The position numbers and the translations under genes are program-made. A stretch of DNA of 64,000 nucleotides from Paenibacillus_L residui (GTDB lineage Bacteria; Bacillota; Bacilli; Paenibacillales; NBRC-103111): contig NZ_JBHTIU010000039.1 of the NCBI RefSeq assembly GCF_042677205.1, positions 261,207-325,206 of the forward strand. Reading direction: 5' to 3'. The notes beneath the pieces were generated by a model. That model saw nothing but the letters and a program-made list of their open reading frames with translations. It did no database searches and was not told the origin of the DNA. Below are positions 58,788-64,000 of the stretch, in pieces. How positions within the stretch are numbered: position 1 is the stretch's first letter; every line of letters starts with the position of its first letter.

Positions 58788-60542
58788 CTATATGACGTTG
58801 GCCTTGCCGGAGTAAATGAAGCCCATCTCGGCATAAACGGTTGCTTCCAATCCGTCATGCAGCACTTCAAACGCATTCTCGACTCCTACAATAACCGGGA
58901 TGCCCAAGCTCAGGCAGACAACAGCGGCATGTGAAGTAATTCCCCCGGTCTCCGTAATCACCGCGGACGCCTTCTCAATCGCAGGCATGTATTCCTTATC
59001 GGTCGATACGGCAACCAGAATAGAGCCTTCCGTCATCTTGGCATTCGCTTCTTCAGGAGTGCGGGCGGTTACGATTTGGCCGGTGGAGCATTGCGTTCCC
59101 AAACCCTGGCCTTTGGCAATCAGCTGTCCGACATGATGAACCTTAATAAGATTGGTCGTTCCGGACTGTCCAACCGGCAAGCCTGCAGTAATAATCACCA
59201 GATCACCAAGCCGGAAAAGACCTTCCTTCATACCGCCTTCAATTCCGAATTCGATCATTTCGTCGGTCGTTTTAGCCTTATGCCCCAGAACCGGAATAAC
59301 CCCCCATACCAGAGACAGCTTACGCATAGTTTGCTCTGAAGGAGTATAGGCTACGATCGGCGACTTCGGACGGTACTTGGCAACCATTCTGGCTGTATAA
59401 CCGCTTTCCGTCGGTGTAATAATCGCTTTGGCTTGCAGATCCAGCGCAGAATTGGCCACCGCTTGACTGATAGATTCCGTAACCGTGACTTGTTGGGCTT
59501 TACGCTGTCTCTCGAGAATTTCTTTGTGATTTAAGGCCGTTTCCGCTTTTTCGGCTATCCGTGCCATGGTCTCTACCGATTCCACCGGATATTTGCCCGC
59601 GGCCGTCTCTCCGGACAGCATAACCGCATCCGATCCATCCAGAATGGCATTGGCGACATCGTTCGCCTCTGCACGTGTAGGGCGCGGATTCCGCTGCATC
59701 GAATCCAGCATTTGCGTAGCGGTAATAACCGGCTTGCCTGCCTCGTTACATTTTCGGATCATCATCTTCTGGACCAGCGGCACTTCTTCGGCCGGGATTT
59801 CCACCCCAAGGTCCCCACGGGCGACCATCAGACCGTCCGATACCTCCAGAATTTCATCCAGATTCTCTACGCCTTCCCTATTCTCAATCTTGGATATGAT
59901 TTGAATATGGCTGGCATTATGCTTCTCCAGCAGCTCGCGAATTTCCATCACGTCACTTGCTTTACGAACGAAAGAAGCTGCGATGAAATCTACCCCCTGC
60001 TCGATCCCGAACACAATATCGTTGGCGTCCTTCTCGGTAATTCCCGGTAGGGACGTACTCACTCCCGGTACATTGACGCCCTTCTTGCTCTTGATTTGTC
60101 CGCCGTTAACAATGACGCACTCGATCTCGGTGCCGCGGATCCCCACTACTTCCAGCCCGACCAACCCATCGTCAATCAGAATGGTGGAGCCGATGGAAAC
60201 ATCGGAAGGCAGATCCTTGTACGTTACGGAGATGCGATGCTTATCCCCCAGAATTTCCTCGGTAGTAAGCACTATACGCTCATTCTGCACGAGTTCAATC
60301 GGTTCTTCCGCAAGCTTGCCGATCCGAATCTCCGGCCCTTTCGTATCAAGAAGCAGCGCAACGTTCTTGTTCAACCGCTTTGACACTTCGCGGATATTGC
60401 GAATTCTCGCCCCATGCTCCTCGAAATCCCCATGAGAGAAATTAAGACGGGCCACATTCATTCCCGCCTGCATCAATTTGCCAAGCATTTCCGGTGCTTC
60501 GCTGGCCGGTCCGATCGTACATACAATTTTAGCTTTACGCAT
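58788..60542 (-). CDS. pyk: Pyruvate kinase
   Basis: A 584-residue enzyme with the extra C-terminal PEP-utiliser-like domain of Bacillus-type pyruvate kinases (residues about 475-584, ending with TETGGITSHAAVVCLSLGIP, which contains TSHA). Catalytic segments KIVCTIGPASE, NFSHGDFEEHGARI, LLLDTKGPEIR, ISKIENREGVENLDEI and MVARGDLGVEIP are intact. It transfers phosphate from PEP to ADP. AGGAGG precedes the ATG. It follows accA by 111 bp, without pfkA between them. Confidence 0.96.
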   Translation of the reverse strand: MRKAKIVCTIGPASEAPEMLGKLMQAGMNVARLNFSHGDFEEHGARIRNIREVSKRLNKNVALLLDTKGPEIRIGKLAEEPIELVQNERIVLTTEEILGDKHRISVTYKDLPSDVSIGSTILIDDGLVGLEVVGIRGTEIECVIVNGGQIKSKKGVNVPGVSTSLPGITEKDANDIVFGIEQGVDFIAASFVRKASDVMEIRELLEKHNASHIQIISKIENREGVENLDEILEVSDGLMVARGDLGVEIPAEEVPLVQKMMIRKCNEAGKPVITATQMLDSMQRNPRPTRAEANDVANAILDGSDAVMLSGETAAGKYPVESVETMARIAEKAETALNHKEILERQRKAQQVTVTESISQAVANSALDLQAKAIITPTESGYTARMVAKYRPKSPIVAYTPSEQTMRKLSLVWGVIPVLGHKAKTTDEMIEFGIEGGMKEGLFRLGDLVIITAGLPVGQSGTTNLIKVHHVGQLIAKGQGLGTQCSTGQIVTARTPEEANAKMTEGSILVAVSTDKEYMPAIEKASAVITETGGITSHAAVVCLSLGIPVIVGVENAFEVLHDGLEATVYAEMGFIYSGKANVI

Positions 60543-60653
60543 AGTTCTGTTCCTCCTGTAAGTTCAACAATCCTCCGCAGTTAAATACTGCCGCCAAGGA
60601 TGACTATAAAAGATAGAAATATGGTGTTTATAGGCGCTTCCCATGATTTCCGG

Positions 60654-61619
60654 TCAGCCATTCTGATACAAGGCTACTTCTCCTATCGAGCGGAATTTGC
60701 GATAGCGGTCCTCCCGTAGCTCGTCCGCGGATAATGCGACAAGCTCCTCGAGATGTTTCCAAAGCATTTCTTTGATGTTCCTGGATTGCTCCTCCAGATT
60801 GCGATGCGCTCCCCCCTTGGGCTCGGGGATGATTTCATCGATTACTCCAAGTTTCAAAATATCCTGGGCCGTAATTTTCATCGTTTCCGCTGCCTGCAGC
60901 GCCTTGGTGCTGTCTTTAAACAGAATGGAAGCGGCACCTTCCGGCGAAATGACCGAATAGATGGCATGCTCAAGCATCAGCACACGGTTACCGACGCCCA
61001 GTGCCAATGCTCCCCCGCTGCCGCCTTCTCCGATGACCACACAAATAATAGGCACCTTGAAAGATGCCATTTCTCTCAGATTCCGCGCAATGGCTTCAGC
61101 TTGTCCCCGTTCTTCCGCCGCTCCTCCGGGATAAGCACCGCTCGTATCAATGAAGGTTATAATCGGCCGCTTGAACTTGTCGGCCTGCTGCATCAGGCGA
61201 AGCGCCTTGCGAAAGCCTTCGGGATGGGGCATGCCGAAATTACGGGCGATGTTATCCTTGGTGTCCTTGCCTTTCTGATGGCCGACCACTGTAACCGGCA
61301 CACCGTTAAGCTTCGCCAGTCCTCCGACGATGGCCAAATCATCCCGGTACAAACGGTCCCCATGAAGCTCCAGAAAATCGGTAAATACGTTCTGTATGTA
61401 ATCCAGGGTGGTTGGCCGCATGGGAAAACGGGCAATTTGCAGCTTCTGCTGCACGGAAATTTCGGTGTAGATTTCTTCCTCCAGCCGCGCATATCTTTCT
61501 TCCAACCGCATAATTTCTTCGGTGAAATCGATATTCTTGTCGCTGCCAAACCTGCGCAGCTCTTCAATTTTCGCACGCAATTCCGCCAGAGGCTGCTCAA
61601 ACGGCAAATCACCTGCCAT
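60654..61619 (-). CDS. accA: Acetyl-CoA carboxylase carboxyltransferase subunit alpha
   Basis: A 321-residue protein with the N-terminal AccA helix bundle (LAELRAKIEELRRFGSDK) and crotonase-like core: FIDTSGAYPGGAAEERGQAEAIA and GEGGSGGALALGVGNRVLM bind CoA. With AccD it transfers carboxyl from biotin to acetyl-CoA for fatty acid synthesis. Its start overlaps the end of accD by 11 bp and has GGAGGTG inside accD, so both are co-translated. Confidence 0.97.
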   Translation of the reverse strand: MAGDLPFEQPLAELRAKIEELRRFGSDKNIDFTEEIMRLEERYARLEEEIYTEISVQQKLQIARFPMRPTTLDYIQNVFTDFLELHGDRLYRDDLAIVGGLAKLNGVPVTVVGHQKGKDTKDNIARNFGMPHPEGFRKALRLMQQADKFKRPIITFIDTSGAYPGGAAEERGQAEAIARNLREMASFKVPIICVVIGEGGSGGALALGVGNRVLMLEHAIYSVISPEGAASILFKDSTKALQAAETMKITAQDILKLGVIDEIIPEPKGGAHRNLEEQSRNIKEMLWKHLEELVALSADELREDRYRKFRSIGEVALYQNG

Positions 61620-62478
61620 CGGAAGACACCTCCTTCACCGTGTGCATGTCCAAAATTTGCGTCAAAACCGTCCTCAATTCTTTCCGATGAACTACTTTAT
61701 CCAACTGACCGTGCTGCAGATTGAACTCAGCCGTCTGGAAATTGTCTGGAAGCTTCTGCCGAATCGTCTGTTCAATGACCCTTCTTCCGGCAAAACCGAT
61801 AATGGCTCCCGGTTCGGCCAACACATAATCGCCGAGCATGGCAAAGCTGGCGCTTACCCCGCCCAAGGTCGGTTCTGTAAGTACGGAGATATAAAGACCG
61901 CCTTGCTCGTGAAACTTGCTTAGAGCGGCACTGGTTTTGGCCATTTGCATAAGAGCCAATATGCTCTCCTGCATGCGGGCCCCTCCGGAAGTGGAAAAAA
62001 TAATCAACGGGTACTTCTTCTGCATGGCCACTTCGATCGCCCGGGTGATCTTCTCTCCAACCACACTGCCAAGCGTTCCGCTGAAAAAATCAAAGCTCAT
62101 CACACAAATAACGACGGGATAACCCCCGATCGTTCCTTCTCCGGTAATGACCGCATCCTTGCTGCCCGTCTTCTCGATCATCTTTCCGACCTTCTCGGGA
62201 TACCCCGGGAATTCAAGTGGATCGGCCGAAATCATATCACTGTCAAATTCAAACAGACGTCCGTCATCCAGGGTCATCTGTATCCGTTCCATACCGTTTA
62301 AGATAAAATGATAACCGCAGGAAGCGCAGACCTTCAGGTTCTTTTCCAGCTCCGTGCTGAATTGAATCGCACCGCACTTAGGGCATTTATTAGCGATTCC
62401 TTCGGGAATTTCCTTTTTTGCCCTTTCAGAAGGAATTGTGGCGTACTTTTTTTTCTTGTAAAAAAAATCCTTTAGCAC
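61609..62478 (-). CDS. accD: Acetyl-CoA carboxylase carboxyltransferase subunit beta
   Basis: A 289-residue subunit starting with GTG after GAGGTG. A zinc finger with two Cys pairs is at CPKCGAIQ and CASCGYHF (residues about 33-55). The carboxyltransferase core has SVVGEKITRAIEVAM, SGGARMQESILALMQMAKTSAAL and EPTLGGVSASFAMLGD. It forms the (alpha beta)2 transferase with AccA. Confidence 0.97.
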   Translation of the reverse strand: MLKDFFYKKKKYATIPSERAKKEIPEGIANKCPKCGAIQFSTELEKNLKVCASCGYHFILNGMERIQMTLDDGRLFEFDSDMISADPLEFPGYPEKVGKMIEKTGSKDAVITGEGTIGGYPVVICVMSFDFFSGTLGSVVGEKITRAIEVAMQKKYPLIIFSTSGGARMQESILALMQMAKTSAALSKFHEQGGLYISVLTEPTLGGVSASFAMLGDYVLAEPGAIIGFAGRRVIEQTIRQKLPDNFQTAEFNLQHGQLDKVVHRKELRTVLTQILDMHTVKEVSSDGR

Positions 62479-62515
62479 GTTTACACCTCACCAGGCGTTA
62501 ATTTCAGCAGGATGA

Positions 62516-62704
62516 TTACCGATGCAGAATGGAATTAAGAACTTCCTGAACTTCCTCCAGTTCTCCTTCCGGAACCAAAATTTCATACTGATTCTTGGTT
62601 AAGCTGATGGCCCGAACTTGAACGAGGAACCCTTCTTCCGTCAGCTTCTCCTTTATGCGATCCGCTATTTTGGCCGTCGGAGCGATATAAATAACTGTCC
62701 ACAT
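62516..62704 (-). CDS. Small conserved protein upstream of accD, function unknown
   Basis: A 62-residue protein starting MWTVIYIAPTAKIADRIKEK and ending EEVQEVLNSILHR. It has a beta-alpha-beta-like pattern of a ferredoxin-type fold (YIAPTAKIADRIKEKL, LVQVRA, YEILVPEGELEEV), similar to DUF2007/GlnB-like domains. The start at 62704 is set by GGGAGG. A longer frame runs further upstream but has no ribosome site. It lies 37 bp before accD and is probably co-transcribed. No function is known to me. Confidence 0.75.
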   Translation of the reverse strand: MWTVIYIAPTAKIADRIKEKLTEEGFLVQVRAISLTKNQYEILVPEGELEEVQEVLNSILHR

Positions 62705-63284
62705 GGCCGATAACCTCCCTAACTCCTGCTTCATATAGCCTATACAATGGATTAATGATACCATAACCCGTCTTTTTATAGCAACAAAGACAAGTCGCCC
62801 TGGAGCCGATGGAACCGTTATAAATACGCGGGAAAGCGTGAGAAAACATGAAAATGGACAATTATTGGACACAGGTGTGAACGAAATCTTAACTTTCATC
62901 CTATGCTCATTCCAAGGTTGCGGCCGGTTTGCCAATCCCCGGAATACTATCGGGCAACTCAATCCCATTCTCCCTTTGGCCAACACCGCCGAAGCAAAGA
63001 AATAAAAAGGAATTTTTCAGGTTGTTGAGAAATCGTCTACTTTACTCTAAAGAGATACAAATGCACGACGGATGAATGCGAACGAGTACGTTTTGTACGA
63101 AATCATTCATGGTCTTCGAACAGACATGCGAATGCCGCGAATAATCGTACAACTAACAGACATGCTCCGCGAGCTATTTTTCTCAACAGCCTGTATTATT
63201 ACTTTAAAACGGAGAGAGCTTTCGCGCAGCTTAGTTCTTTTTTACTATACCACGAAAGTCATCCGGCCTACAAAGAAACGTTCG

Positions 63285-63303
63285 GCCTTCGAAGCGTATT
63301 CCG
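63285..63303. repeat. Dispersed repeat core, copy 4
   Basis: GCCTTCGAAGCGTATTCCG followed by TCCGCAC, identical in its first 19 bases to the second pstC-pstS copy core and with the 3' flank of the copy at 45605. Confidence 0.75.
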
Positions 63304-63409
63304 TCCGCACACCAGCAGAGTCGGCGTCTAACCTTCCTCTATTTGATATCTAGGGTTTAAAAGCCTGCAATTCTGCATGCTTTTAGCCGTTGGGTCCCGT
63401 GTCCGCAGC

Positions 63410-63545
63410 AAAGCCTGCTAAAATACATCTTTTTTTCTCGTTCCAAGGGTGATCGGGTGAATTGATGTCGAAATTAATGTATTTTCGCAGGCTTTTCTCC
63501 ATAAGTGTCTGAATCGCTTATAAATTGATGTATTATCGCAGGAAT
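63410..63545. repeat. Three copies of an AAGCCTGCGAAAATACATT-type repeat
   Basis: One copy runs on the plus strand (63410-63429) and two on the minus strand (63477-63496 and 63527-63545), so the first can pair with either of the others. All copies share CCTGC-N-A-WAATACAT. Confidence 0.7.
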
Positions 63546-63711
63546 TTCGTGACCGAAATCATACGAGAAAGAGTCTTTGCCACGGCGAACGACAAAGACC
63601 CTTGGAGTGCTTTAATATTAGTATGGATGACTAACCATGTGAAGCCGTCAGCAAAGCTTATTCCTCTAAGGCACTATGGTTCCAATGCGTACCCGGTCAA
63701 GCCTTACTTTT

Positions 63712-64000
63712 TCACTTTACTTTAACCGTTCCTTCGCCTAGGAGCTTTTCAATTTGCTGAAAAAGAAGCGGGGAAGGCTTGACCCGATATCGTTCGCTCA
63801 GCATGACCGTTCGCTGTTCGCGCTCGTAGAACAGCACGACCGGCAGCAGCCCCGGCTGCGCCTGCAGCAGGCTCTGCAGCGATTCGAGCGTGTGCGGCGC
63901 TTCATGCAGCGGGTCTATCTTGATATAGACCCGCTGCTGCGCCCGCCCGCGCGAATCGGCAGCGCCGCCCGGCGCAGCCGAAGCGGCGCCGACGCCGCGC
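63712..64000 (-). CDS. dnaE: DNA polymerase III alpha subunit DnaE, partial (C-terminal end)
   Basis: The last 95 codons of a minus-strand gene that continues to the right of the window. The visible part ends RVYIKIDPLHEAPHTLESLQ, then PGLLPVVLFYEREQRT, SERYRVKPSPLLFQQ and LGEGTVKVK, which fits the C-terminal OB-fold-like tail of DnaE; dnaE upstream of accDA is the Bacillus order. The first visible 22 residues are Ala/Gly-rich, from very GC-rich DNA, and look like a linker. Confidence 0.75.
   Translation of the reverse strand, partial: RGVGAASAAPGGAADSRGRAQQRVYIKIDPLHEAPHTLESLQSLLQAQPGLLPVVLFYEREQRTVMLSERYRVKPSPLLFQQIEKLLGEGTVKVK

Larger units (their letters stand above)
62705..63711. other. 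1-kb repeat-rich intergenic region between dnaE and the 62-residue gene
   Basis: Short open frames here lack ribosome sites. The region holds two families of short repeats (63285 and 63410-63545) and several segments that look like decayed copies of the former (for example GAACGAC..AGACC at 63580). Nothing else is seen. Confidence 0.5.

Noticed and set aside
63072..63353. 93-codon plus-strand open frame near dnaE
   Set aside because: It overlaps a dispersed repeat core and lacks a ribosome site.

Overview
The window looks like a chromosomal segment of an endospore-forming Firmicute, most likely Paenibacillus or a close relative. Evidence: a gerPA-E spore germination operon behind a sigma-K-like promoter, an alpha/beta-type SASP, YtaF, a KatX-type catalase, NrdR, a CsoR/CopZ/CopA copper module, strong AGGAGG ribosome sites, many TTG/GTG starts, and partly Bacillus-like core synteny (dnaE, accD, accA, pyk, fxsA, citZ, icd, mdh; polA, mutM, ytaF, coaE, nrdR). 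No phage, transposase or CRISPR array is visible.

Layout. 1-5.6 kb: a sugar-type ABC importer (lipoprotein and two permeases) transcribed into a heparinase II/III-like lyase cut by the window edge, controlled by a LacI-type regulator whose probable operator (TAAC-N4-GTTA) occurs three times. 5.8-10.2 kb: hisJ, a small coiled-coil gene, gerPABCDE, an Hsp20-like spore-associated gene and small proteins. 10.5-16.7 kb: an oxidoreductase, csoR-copZ-copA with two CsoR-type operators, and a betaine-type BCCT transporter. 16.9-18.3 kb: tRNA-Ala(GGC) followed by a duplicated, hairpin-rich intergenic tract and an unfamiliar nuclease-like/winged-helix gene. 18.7-28.6 kb: two MFS pumps (one divergent from a MarR regulator), a DUF4261 gene, katX, a chemoreceptor, a FrnE-like DsbA protein, nrdR and a SASP gene.

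28.7-34.4 kb: lytic transglycosylase, coaE, ytaF, mutM and polA on the minus strand. 34.6-40 kb: a HAD-like protein, then pstS-pstC-pstA-pstB-phoU (written in transcription order) with a helically phased Pho box. 40-44.4 kb: a LysM protein with twelve 15-residue repeats, then a cytochrome bd operon with two tiny membrane proteins (one a CydS homologue) behind an FNR-type site. 44.5-50.1 kb: an oxidoreductase, phoR-phoP (order reversed relative to B. subtilis) and a class I fumarase. 50.1-53.6 kb: a 1.35-kb AT-rich gap with a strongly promoted 47-residue cysteine-rich secreted peptide, a polysaccharide deacetylase, a YfbR-like nucleotidase and a membrane protein. 53.8-64 kb: mdh, icd, citZ, fxsA, a thioesterase, pyk, accA, accD, a 62-residue protein, a 1-kb repeat-rich gap, and the end of dnaE.

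The genes fall into carbohydrate uptake, phosphate starvation (phoPR plus pst), copper efflux, low-oxygen respiration, the TCA entry operon and spore formation/germination. The least explained items are the 47-residue secreted peptide, the LysM repeat protein, the 31-residue protein before cydA, the nuclease-like/winged-helix gene with its leader terminator, and several families of dispersed intergenic repeats.
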